Shown here: piece by piece, positions 47,467 to 57,102 of the stretch
How the letters are laid out: every line of letters starts with the position of its first letter
Numbering within the stretch: the first letter of the stretch is position 1
Assembly: GCA_964036315.1 (NCBI GenBank)
Contig: OZ038488.1
Coordinates: forward strand, 65,615,909 to 65,679,908
Direction of reading: 5' to 3'
From: Acanthosepion esculentum
Lineage: Eukaryota; Mollusca; Cephalopoda; Sepiida; Sepiidae
Length of the DNA: 64,000 bases
Made by a program: the position numbers and the translations under genes
The notes under the pieces: generated by a model
Told to the model about the DNA's origin: nothing
The model's input: only the letters and a program-made list of their open reading frames with translations
Database searches by the model: none

Positions 47467-48448
47467 CTATTCTAATGGCACTAATTCAGCTGCCTCTGTT
47501 ACCGCCTCACATAGAGTTACCTCATTTTCTTCTAGGCCCTTCCCTTCTACAGGGACCAATTGCAGGGTTCCTTTTCCTATTTTCTTCCCTGACATTAACC
47601 TACCCTTTCCCGACACCGCCGTTCTGGGGGGTGGCTCTACATCTTCCTCCACCACTATTGTCATATCTTCTTCCGGTGGGCATCCCAATGGCGTTCTCTC
47701 GCCATTCACTATCAGCACAGTGGGGTTGAACTCTATTCGAGCCTTCTGGCTCTGAAGCCAATCTTCTCCCAAGATTGCTTCCGTACACAGGTTGGGGGTT
47801 ACGTAAAAATTTTGGGTGCTTCTTAATTTCCCAATCCTCACAGGGAGCCTCGCCATCCCTTTTATCTCCAGGGGGGGCTCCATCTGCTTGCGTGACCTCT
47901 ATGTCCGCTTCCCATAATCTACTCTTCCGTTTCACCCGCCTGTATGATTTCTCTTTCAGTAATGAAACAGATGTTCCTGTGTCTATCAGGGCTTTCACTG
48001 CCCTACCCCCTATCTCTGCCCCACACGACAGCTCCTTCTCTTGCGTCAGCGAAGAGAATACCATGGCTTTCCTTTTTCTGGGTTCCCACCTCTGGGCCAT
48101 CCCAGCCATAGGCGCCGGTAGCAACAAACTACCTTCGCTATTCTCACGTGGGGGAGTTCTGCGTTTTCTGCACCTGGGCGGTCCCGGCTGGACCTCTCCC
48201 AGTCTCTTGTGGCTGTTTCTAAAGGCACAATTCCTCTTCAGGTGCCCTGGTCTTCTGCAAAACCAGCACCTTCTCGTTGGGCAGTTAACCGCAAAGTGGC
48301 CCACCTGACCACACAACCAACATTTCACGCTTCTTCTCTTTAACTGGGCCACCCACCCTCTGGGTTCTGGGGGGACCTGTCCTCTACCTGGGTGGCTCCC
48401 CCGGCCACATGTGCAGTGTTTTATATTTACTCTTTTCAACTGGGCCAC
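47467..48448 (-). pseudogene. zinc-knuckle plus aspartic protease region of the LTR element, frameshifted
   Basis: The first part (48448-47600) has two CCHC knuckles, CWLCGQVGHFAVNC (residues 43-56) and CWFCRRPGHLKRNC (61-74), and the protease active-site block ALIDTGTSVSLL (DTG at 156-158). A frameshift near 47880 moves the rest of the protease to a second frame (47883-47467), with AILGEDWLQSQKARIEF, the flap/dimer-side block. Its frame differs from gag, which ends 9 bases upstream, so a gag-pro frameshift or an indel is implied. The repeated stretches RVAQLKR and WVAQLKR, ~100 bases apart, show a small tandem duplication at the 5' end of this frame. Confidence 0.8.
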
Positions 48449-48456
48449 CCTCCCTC

Positions 48457-49455
48457 TTATTTCCGGGGTGGCCCGCTGGCTTTTCCCTGGTTCTGTCTTA
48501 CGGGCTCAGCCTCCTTCTTAATCCTGGGGTGATCTTTTCTTAATCCACACCACTTGGCTAGGTGTCCCTTCTTCCCACACCTAGTACATCTATCTTGTTC
48601 GAAGTCGGGGGGCAATCCCCACTTCGTCGGACATTCCGCTGCTCTGTGGTTCTCATGCCCACAAGTCCAGCAGACTAGTCCGTATCGACCCGGCGTGGGC
48701 TTATAAAACCCATGCCTTGTCGACCAAGCCCTTCTTGTGGGATCCTCTTCCCACACCTCAGGCTCTTCCACCTCTAGGCTGACCCCACGACTCCACGCGG
48801 GGGCTCTACTTCTTACCCCCTTTCTTCCGACCCCTCGACTTATTTCCTGTATTTTCCCACCTCTTTTTACCTTCTCCCAGACTCCCCGGCTCTCTTTGGC
48901 CAGCGCTACTGCTGCCGACAATCTTAACGGTCCTTCATTTAAGACATTGTGGCGAATACGCTCGTCACCGAGTGCCTCAACATACAGATCAGCCAGCTGT
49001 TCCTGCATGACCGCGTTATTTCTCACAACCTCTGGGAAGGCTAATGACGACAGCTTTTCCGCTCGGGTCCCCAATTCTCCAGGGGTCTCATCCCGCAGCT
49101 GCGTCAACTTCAAGAGGGCCCTCATGGCCTCTATCGCTGACCCTTCGTCAGCGAATTCGCTAGTTAATTGTTCTTTCAACCTTTCCCATGGTAAGTGGGG
49201 CTCACCATTAAAGAGCCCCTCTACGAACTCAGACGCCTTCCTTTCGTTATATGCCAGATAAAGGGTCTCTACGTCCGAGAGTCTGTAAATTACTCGGCTC
49301 TTCTCTAGAATTGCTAGCCAGTTTTTAAAATCTCTCTTACTACCATTAAACGACGGGACCCTTGGTCCACCCAACAATCCTCTCAAGTCTGCTGACAATA
49401 CCTGCCTAGCCACATCCTCCTCTACGTCTACTCTATCCGATTCATAGTCAGACAT
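48457..49455 (-). CDS. Gag-like protein with two CCHC zinc knuckles
   Basis: A 332-residue frame from the Met at 49455. An upstream Met at 49620 is possible, but the extra 55 residues look like untranslated leader. The N-terminal part (NGSKRDFKNWLAILEK, LPWERLKEQLTSEF) has the pattern of a Ty3/gypsy capsid domain. The C terminus has two nucleic-acid-binding knuckles, CWTCGHENHRAAEC (about residue 262) and CTRCGKKGHLAKWC (about 290), then a basic tail. It would form the retrotransposon particle and package its RNA. The frame is open and looks intact, unlike the rest of the element. Confidence 0.85.
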   Translation of the reverse strand: MSDYESDRVDVEEDVARQVLSADLRGLLGGPRVPSFNGSKRDFKNWLAILEKSRVIYRLSDVETLYLAYNERKASEFVEGLFNGEPHLPWERLKEQLTSEFADEGSAIEAMRALLKLTQLRDETPGELGTRAEKLSSLAFPEVVRNNAVMQEQLADLYVEALGDERIRHNVLNEGPLRLSAAVALAKESRGVWEKVKRGGKIQEISRGVGRKGVRSRAPAWSRGVSLEVEEPEVWEEDPTRRAWSTRHGFYKPTPGRYGLVCWTCGHENHRAAECPTKWGLPPDFEQDRCTRCGKKGHLAKWCGLRKDHPRIKKEAEPVRQNQGKASGPPRK

Positions 49456-49731
49456 ATTTAAACGACAAGAAAAAGGAATCAAAGCTAGAGCAGCAACAAT
49501 CGAAAATGGGAGATAAACCGAAAGAAGTGTCCTACCTGACAGACGATTTCCAATTCGTTCTTCTCGGCTTCTGGGCTGTCGTACTAGAGGGTCTGGAACC
49601 GTATGGTTACAATTAACCAAAGTCCTTTGGCTCCCACTCTAGTTTTCCTCAGTTTGTGTCCTTAAGACGCCGAGCGTTGTTCACATCGAAGCTTTCTGCA
49701 ACTCCTGTGGCAGTGGTCGCTCTAGGGTCTG

Positions 49732-49749
49732 ATCCTGGTCACGGCACCA
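49732..49749 (-). other. primer binding site, tRNA-His type
   Basis: On the minus strand TGGTGCCGTGACCAGGAT begins 2 bases after the 5' LTR. The first 12 bases are complementary to the 3' end of metazoan tRNA-His including CCA (from memory), and later bases match mostly. It is not complementary to the tRNA-Asn of the surrounding array. Confidence 0.75.
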
Positions 49750-49751
49750 TT

Positions 49752-51601
49752 TGTGACACCCAACCCTCCTCTGTCCTGGTCAGGGCACCGTTTGTGACAC
49801 CCGTACTGGTCGCGGCGCACTTGTGACACCCGACTTCATTTTCAGTCACGACGCCAAAATGTGACGTCGGTCCTTTGTGACGGGCTAACCCTGGGACATC
49901 GGTTGAAGTCTTGTTGGGTTCTAGCACCAACTTGTCGTACTCGGCTCGCTTCCAACGCCTGGTCACCGAAGCAACTGCTTTGATCTCGATTCAACCAACA
50001 CACGTTGTGATTTGATCTTAGGTTGACGAGATCAATCAAACGTCGGGCCGTAGTGCCAGCCGAATCCGGGTCAAGGTGATACTGCACAATAAATGTAGAC
50101 AAAAAAAAAAACAAAACAAAAGCACAAACAACAACTTCAAGGCGAGCGACTGGTTCGGAATAGTGATTAATTTTATGTCGGTTTGTTGAGTTACAGGAGT
50201 GCGTCTCTCTCTTTCTCTCCCAGCCCGAAGAAAAAAAAAATGTGGATTGTAACACTTTTGCGTTCCTTAACTAGTTCTGGATATCTGTATGGAGAATATA
50301 AGTCAGACTTCTATAATTTGTTCTTGGTTAGAAGTCTAATTCGGAAACTTGTTTTGGTGGAAAATCTAAAGTCGGACTTCAACAAATCTGTTCTTGGTTA
50401 GAAGTCTAAGTCGGAAGGCATGGAATCGTGCGGTCACCTGTGCGAGGCGCGTCTCTCTGTCTCGACTTTCCTCGACGAACTCAGCTCTACTCTGCGAACT
50501 CTCTGAAACACCCGTAGATGTTTGCTTATATGGACGCCGATCAAAACCTGGCGTGGGGTCGGACGTGGTGTGGCCACCACGTTGATTTCAAATCCCCAAT
50601 AAGGATTTTCTTTGTTTTCGGCCAAAAATAATTATCATTTTCCGTATTTGGAAATCTTATTCCACTCCAACCCTCTTCGGCTCTCATATGGGTATCTCAC
50701 CATACTTTAGAGGGCGTCAACAGTTTTCCCACTTCCTCGCAGTAACATCTCATACCTATCCTCTCAATGGGCGGTGGCAGGCTTCCTCTCTGCGTCACAT
50801 GATCATCTCCGCCTGGCTATTCGGCCAATAGGCGTCAACTGATAATCTCAATTTTTATCCAACTTCACGGGATATGTTTTTTTTCTCAACCAGGTTTATC
50901 CGTCAACATTAAGTAGACGATTCTTTTTTGGCGAAATTGGGTTAATTAAAATACCCTAACATAGCCTTCGTTATCACAAACGAACTTAAACAAAATGCAG
51001 ATGTCCCGTCCAGGCGACACCCCACTCCAGGGCTCTGTGTGCGGTCGGCAGACGACCCATCAACTACTGATAACAGCCAATGTTTTATCTGCCCAGAAGT
51101 TCTGGTATACCTCAAAAAATGACCATCAGTATTTTCCTCAATTCCACCACTCAAAACAACATCGCTTTTGTGGGTGGCATTCTTTCCTTCTCTTATCATC
51201 TAAGTTGTTAAGTCTTGTCCCTCTGTTTCTTTCTCTTTTTCCTTCCTCTGCCCTCGAAGAGAATTTGGCATATCTCAGCATCAAACTTCAGCGAGAAAGT
51301 AAAGTGGTTATCTTGAATTCGCACTTGAAAATAACAAAACAAAAAATCTTTTTTTTCTTTTTTTTTTTTTCACCGATACTCTGTCTGGGAAAATAACAAA
51401 ACAAAAAGAATATCGCTCAGTATGTCTTTCGTTATATCTATCGGTGTAATTAATCGCTCAGTATGTCTTTCGTTATATCTATCGGTGTAAGTAATCGCTC
51501 AGTATGTCTTTCGTTATATCTATCGGTTTAAGTATTCCCGTAATTAAATTCTGTGGTTAACTAATTGATTAATTAACCTTCCGTTCCTAAATAGTGTTAC
51601 A
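49752..51601 (-). repeat. right (5') LTR, 1850 bp
   Basis: Near-identical partner of 44119-46012, with three minisatellite copies (51411-51535). As the 5' LTR of a minus-strand element it should contain the element's promoter. Near identity of the LTRs suggests recent insertion. Confidence 0.93.
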
Positions 51602-51977
51602 TTGTGGCGGATAAAGTAGTGTAGGAATTTTTACGAGGAATACGTTATAAATGTATTGATTGCGAAATCGTTTGAAAGAGTAACTAATCCAGTGTACGTC
51701 TAAGCACTTCTTACAGATGCTTACGTTTTTTTACTCAATAAACAATTCAACATCTAAAAGAAAAATATCTGCAAATTCATCGGCGAAATATTTAAGCCAT
51801 AAGACTTTTAGTTTTACGAAACGAACTTCACTGAACAAGGCTTTTGTTAAATCTCATTTATATTAGTTTCCCATGTTTCGAAACAATGCTAATTCCGAAA
51901 CGGGTGAATAGCTGCACATGAAATGACCAGGTTGATATTAGAAAGAAAATCAATATAGGAACAGCAGCCGAGCAGAA

Positions 51978-51984
51978 GTCTCTC

Positions 51985-52036
<52 letters not shown>

Positions 52037-52051
52037 ATCCACCCAGGGACG
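51978..52051 (+). tRNA. array unit 10: tRNA-Asn (GTT)
   Basis: Consensus except position 7 (GTCTCTC), which breaks the last acceptor pair. A and B boxes intact. Confidence 0.82.
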
Positions 52052-52464
52052 AAATAACGTACTTTACCTTTTGTTTGCCGTTTTGTATTGAGGCGGATAA
52101 AGAAGTGTAGGAATTTCTACGAAGAATACGTTGTAAATGTATTGATTGAGAAAACGTTTGAAAGAGCAACTAATCCAGTGTACGTCTAAGCACTACTTAC
52201 AGATGCTTACTTTTTTTTGACTCAATCAACAATTCAACATCTAAAAGAAAAATATCTGCAAATTCATCAGCGAAATATTTAAGCCATAAGAGTTCTAGTT
52301 TTACGAAACGAACTTCACTGAAGAAGGCCTTTTTAAAATCTCATTTATATTAGTTTCCCATGTTTCGAAACAATTCTAATTCCGAAACGGGCGAATAGCT
52401 GCATATGAAATGACCAGATTGATATTAGAAAGAAAATCAATATAGGAAAAGCAACCGAGCAGCG

Positions 52465-52538
52465 GTCTCTGTGGCGCAATCGGTTAGCGCGTTAGGCTGT
52501 TAACCGAAAGTTTGGTGGTTCAAATCCACCCAGGGACG
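52465..52538 (+). tRNA. array unit 11: tRNA-Asn (GTT)
   Basis: Anticodon stem reads TTAGG/CCGAA (one mismatch), and AGTTT replaces AGGTT in the variable loop. Otherwise consensus. Confidence 0.8.
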
Positions 52539-52951
52539 AAATAACGTACTTTACCTTTTGTTTGACGTTTTGTATTGAGGCGGATAAAGTAGTGTAGGAA
52601 TTTCTACGAAGAATACGTTGTAAATGTATTGATTGAGAAAACGTTTGAAAGAGCAACTAATCCAGTGTACGTCTAAGCACTACTTACAGATGCTTACTTT
52701 TTTTTGACTCAATCAACAATTCAACATCTAAAAGAAAAATATCTGCAAATTCATCAGCGAAATATTTAAGCCATAAGAGTTCTAGTTTTACGAAACGAAC
52801 TTCACTGAAGAAGGCCTTTTTAAAATCTCATTTATATTAGTTTCCCATGTTTCGAAACAATTCTAATTCCGAAACGGGCGAATAGCTGCACATGAAATGA
52901 CCAGATTGATATTAGAAAGAAAATCAATATAGGAAAAGCAACCGCGCAGAG

Positions 52952-52957
52952 GTCTCT

Positions 52958-53010
<53 letters not shown>

Positions 53011-53025
53011 ATCCACCCAGGGACG
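52952..53025 (+). tRNA. array unit 12: tRNA-Asn (GTT), perfect consensus
   Basis: All stems pair. A box GGCGCAATCGG and B box GGTTCAAATCC are intact, and the anticodon is GTT. The nearest T run is TTTT about 30 bases downstream in the spacer; in this unit the first spacer T run is ATTTTA. One of only two perfect copies in the array. Confidence 0.93.
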
Positions 53026-53438
53026 AAATAACGTATTTTACATTTTGTTTGACGTTTTGTATTGAGGCGGATAAAGTAGTGTAGGAATTTCTACGAAGAA
53101 TACGTTATAAATGTATTGATTGAGAAAACGTTTGAAAGACCAACTAATCCAGTATACGTCTAAGCACTACTTACAGATGCTTACTTTTTTTTTACTCAAT
53201 CAACAATTCAACATCTAAAAGAGAAATATCTGTAAATTCATCAGCGAAATATTTAAGCCATAAGAGTTCTAGTTTTACGAAACGAACTTCACTGAAGAAG
53301 GCCTTTTTAAAATCTAATTTATATTATTTTCCCATGTTTCGAAACAATTCTAATTCCGAACAGGGCGAATAGCTGCACATGAAATGACCAGGTTGATATT
53401 AGAAAGAAAATGTATATAAGAGAAGCAAGCGAGCAGAG

Positions 53439-53444
53439 GTCTCT

Positions 53445-53480
<36 letters not shown>

Positions 53481-53512
53481 CAAGGTTGGTGGTTCAAATC
53501 CACCCAGGGACG
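53439..53512 (+). tRNA. array unit 13: tRNA-Asn (GTT)
   Basis: One mismatch in the anticodon stem (CCGCA). Otherwise consensus. Confidence 0.85.
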
Positions 53513-53925
53513 AAATAACGTATTTTACCTTTTGTTTGACGTTTTGTATTGAGGCGGATAAAGTAGTGTAGGAATTTCTACGAAGAATACGTTATAAATG
53601 TATTGATTGAGAAAACGTTTGAAAGAGCAACTAATCCAGTATACGTCTAAGCACTACTTACAGATGCTTACTTTTTTTTTACTCAATCAACAATTCAACA
53701 TCTAAAAGAGAAATATCTGTAAATTCATCAGCGAAATATTTAAGCCATAAGAGTTCTAGTTTTACGAAACGAACTTCACTGAAGAAGGCCTTTTTAAAAT
53801 CTAATTTATATTAGTTTCCCATGTTTCGAAACAATTCTAATTCCGAAAAGGGCGAATAGCTGCACATGAAATGACCAGGTTGATATTAGAAAGAAAATGT
53901 ATATAAGAGAAGCAACCGAGCAGAG

Positions 53926-53952
53926 GTCTCTGTGGCGCAATCGGTTAGCGCC

Positions 53953-53984
<32 letters not shown>

Positions 53985-53999
53985 ATCCACCCAGGGACG
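53926..53999 (+). tRNA. array unit 14: tRNA-Asn (GTT)
   Basis: Only change is GCGCC for GCGCG at the D-anticodon junction. All stems pair. Likely foldable. Confidence 0.87.
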
Positions 54000-54398
54000 A
54001 AATAACGTACTTTACCTTTTGTTTGACGTTTTGTATTGAGGCGGATAAAGTAGTGTAGGAATTTCTACGAAGAATACGATTGAGAAAACGTTTGAAAGAG
54101 CAACTAATCCAGTGTACGTCTAAGCACTACTTACAGATGCTTACTTTTTTTTTACTCAATCAACAATTCAACATCAAAAAGAAAAATATCTGTAAATTCA
54201 TCAGCGAAATATTTAAGCCATAAGAGTTCTAGTTTTACGAAACGAACTTCACTGAAGAAGGCCTTTTAAAAATCTCATTTATATTAGTTTCCCACGTTTC
54301 GTAACAATTCTAATTCCGAAACGGGCGAATAGCTGCACATGAAATGACCAGATTGATATTAGAAAGAAAATCAATATAGGAAAAGCAACCGAGCAGAG

Positions 54399-54416
54399 GT
54401 CTCTGTGGCGCAATCA

Positions 54417-54457
<41 letters not shown>

Positions 54458-54472
54458 ATCCACCCAGGGACG
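54399..54472 (+). tRNA. array unit 15: tRNA-Asn (GTT)
   Basis: One D-loop change (AATCAGTT), shared with unit 17. All stems pair. The G18/G19 pair of the D loop is affected. Confidence 0.85.
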
Positions 54473-54885
54473 AAATAACGTATTTTACCTTTTGGTTGAC
54501 GTTTTGTATTGAGGCGGATAAAGTAGTGTAGGAATTTCTACGAAGAATACGTTGTAAATGTATTGATTGGGAAAACGTTTGAAAGACCATCTAATCCAGT
54601 GTACGTCTAAGCACTACTTACAGATGCTTACTTTTTTTTTACTCAATCAACAATTCAACATCTAAAAGAGAAATATCTGTAAATTCATCAGCTAAATATT
54701 TAAGCCATAAGAGTTCTAGTTTTACGAAACGAACTTCATTGAAGAAGGCCTTTTTAAAATCTAATTTATATTAGTTTCCCATGTTCCGAAACAATTCTAA
54801 TTCTGAAACGGGCGAATAGCTGCACATGAAATGACCAGGGTGATATCAGAAAGAAAATCAATATAAGAGAAGCAACCGAGCAGAG

Positions 54886-54912
54886 GTCTCTTTGCCGCAA
54901 TCGGTTAGCGCC

Positions 54913-54944
<32 letters not shown>

Positions 54945-54959
54945 ATCCACCCAGGGACG
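54886..54959 (+). tRNA. array unit 16: tRNA-Asn (GTT), damaged D arm
   Basis: TTTGCCGC replaces TGTGGCGC, breaking the end of the acceptor and the D stem. GCGCC is as in unit 14. Confidence 0.75.
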
Positions 54960-55372
54960 AAATAACGTACTTTACCTTTTGTTTGACGTTTTGTATTGAG
55001 GCGGATAAAGTAGTGTAGGAATTTCTACGAAGAATACGTTGTAAATGTATTGATTGAGAAAACGTTTGAAAGAGCAACTAATCCAGTGTACGTCTAAGCA
55101 CTACTTACAGATGCTTACTTTTTTTTTACTCAATCAACAATTCAACATCTAAAAGAGAAATATCTGTAAATTCATCAGCTAAATATTTAAGCCATAAGAG
55201 TTCTAGTTTTACGAAACGAACTTCATTGAAGAAGGCCTTTTTAAAATCTAATTTATATTAGTTTCCCATGTTCCGAAACAATTCTAATTCTGAAACGGGC
55301 GAATAGCTGCACATGAAATGACCAGATTGATATTAGAAAGAAAATCAATATAGGAAAAGCAACCGAGCAGAG

Positions 55373-55390
55373 GTCTCTGTGGCGCAATCA

Positions 55391-55431
<41 letters not shown>

Positions 55432-55446
55432 ATCCACCCAGGGACG
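55373..55446 (+). tRNA. array unit 17: tRNA-Asn (GTT)
   Basis: Same sequence as unit 15, with nearly the same spacer, pointing to a recent two-unit (974-bp) duplication. It is the last unit before the P-type transposon. Confidence 0.85.
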
Positions 55447-55853
55447 AAATAACGTATTTTACCTTTTGGTTGACGTTTTGTATTGAGGCGGATAAAGTAG
55501 TGTAGGAATTTCTACGAAGAATACGTTGTAAATGTATTGATTGGGAAAACGTTTGAAAGACCATCTAATCCAGTGTACGTCTAAGCACTACTTACAGATG
55601 CTTACTTTTTTTTTACTCAATCAACAATTCAACATCTAAAAGAGAAATATCTGTAAATTTATCAGCGAAATATTTAAGCCATAAGAGTTCTAGTTTTACG
55701 AAACGAACTTCACTGAAGAAGGCCTTTTTAAAATCTAATTTATATTAGTTTCCCATGTTTCGAAACAATTCTAATTCCGAAAAGGGCGAATAGCTGCACA
55801 TGAAATGACCAGGTTGATATTAGAAAGAAAATGTATATAAGAGAAGCAACCGA

Positions 55854-55860
55854 GCAGAGG
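55854..55860. repeat. left target-site duplication of the P-type element
   Basis: GCAGAGG, repeated exactly at 60042-60048 on the other side of the element. Confidence 0.9.
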
Positions 55861-55929
55861 CGTGACCACCGAGAGAACAAGGCCTATTCGGTAGTAACGT
55901 GACGTCACAAAAGTAGTCCATGCAGTGAA

Positions 55930-56860
55930 ACAGACAGTAATCATAATGTAACGAATAATTGTAAGAAAAAAATTGGTTTTAGAAAACTTTTATAAAATAC
56001 ATTGTTTTACAAAACAAATAAACAGAATTGGATTTTATACAGAACTTTATTTCATATTAATTTTTTAAAAATAACCGATAAGAAAAAAAAATGTTGCTGA
56101 ATGTTTTGTTAAAGAAATGAAACATCATGTTAGATTTCATTAAATTTTAAAGACTGAAATTCGTTCATTATTTTATTTGTTTCAAATTTGAAAACATTTT
56201 TTAAATCATTATCAGTATTGTTTTAATTTGCATGTTTCTATCTTAATTTTAGTAATTATTCTGTAAAGTTACAATATCGTAATTATTAATGATTATTATA
56301 TTCATATACACTCGGACAGCAACAACTCAATTATGAATTAGGAAACAAACAAACAATTAAATAAATAGACGAGCAAATTACATGTAAATGATAAATAAAC
56401 GATTAAAATATAAATAAGAAACAAATAAACTAAATACATGAAACTGAAGTAAATAAATTTGATACAAAAAAGAGATTTAAAATTCAAATAATACTTATAG
56501 AAAAGTAGGTTACAGACAATTAATTTTAAGAATGAAATTCATTCATGATTTCAATTGTTTCACATTTGAACATTTTTTATAAATCATAATCAGCATTGTT
56601 TTAAATTGCATGTTTTTATTTCAATTTTAATAATTATTCTGTGAAGTTATAATTTTTGTAATCATTAAGAGATTATTACAGTAACAACTGAATTATGAAT
56701 TAGGGAACAAACAATAATTAAATAAGAAAATTATAATTAAATGATGAATAAATAAAATAATTATGATAAATAAATAAAACAATTAAACATAAACAAGAAA
56801 CAAAAACACAAACAAGAAAATACATTAGATACAAACAATAAATAGATTTAAAAATCAAAT
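55930..56860. other. non-coding 3' region of the P-type element with internal duplication
   Basis: Segments 56157-56350 and 56535-56715 are diverged direct copies (ATCAGTATTGTTTTAATTTGC and ATCAGCATTGTTTTAAATTGC, then AATTATTCTGTRAAGTTA). AT-rich, no coding motif. Confidence 0.6.
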
Positions 56861-56867
56861 AATACTT

Positions 56868-57083
56868 TCAGAAAAATGGGTTACTGATACAAAATTTAGC
56901 TGAATGAAGTTTTCTTTTTCTGCTTAACTTGTTACTTGTAATATTATTATTTTCCCTAGAACAAAAATTATTTAAAAGAGCATTTGTAGAGCTCCAGACA
57001 AACATTCTTTGTATTTTTTCCATATTGTGACCCTCATCACAAGTGTCAACATAAAAAAGAACCTCATAATCTGCAAAAAACAT
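56868..57083 (-). CDS. possible C-terminal segment of the P-type transposase
   Basis: A 71-codon frame (FADYEVLFYVDTCDEGHNMEKIQ region, then a Lys/Arg-rich end) lies just downstream of the main transposase frame. It could be a last exon after a very short intron, since a GTATGC donor-like and a TTTTTTGCAG acceptor-like sequence lie between. However, the upstream frame already stops at 57103-57105, so this is a hypothesis. Confidence 0.35.
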   Translation of the reverse strand: MFFADYEVLFYVDTCDEGHNMEKIQRMFVWSSTNALLNNFCSRENNNITSNKLSRKRKLHSAKFCISNPFF

Positions 57084-57102
57084 TCAATGTTATATGCATA
57101 CC

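Larger units (their letters stand above)
44119..51601 (-). mobile_element. 7.5-kb LTR retrotransposon with gag, protease and env-like remnant, no pol
   Basis: Two long direct repeats (44119-46012 and 49752-51601), each with TG...CA ends, flank an internal region read on the minus strand. It has a tRNA-His-type primer site next to the right (5') LTR and a purine tract next to the left (3') LTR. Flanks inside the array unit are TTGA on the left and TTGT on the right, consistent with a 4-bp target duplication with one change. Internal frames give gag, protease and a membrane-anchored env-like C terminus. Reverse transcriptase, RNase H and integrase are absent, so the copy is internally deleted and would depend on proteins from elsewhere. 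Ty3/gypsy affiliation (env-bearing type) is inferred from order and protease. Confidence 0.9.

Noticed and set aside
47475..49261. Long + strand frames over the LTR element (for example 47775-48308, 48737-49261)
   Set aside because: They are shadows of gag and protease on the opposite strand, where zinc knuckles and the DTG motif lie.
44757..50625. Identical 63-codon frames in both LTRs on both strands
   Set aside because: They repeat because the LTRs repeat; no domain is recognisable, and LTRs are normally non-coding.
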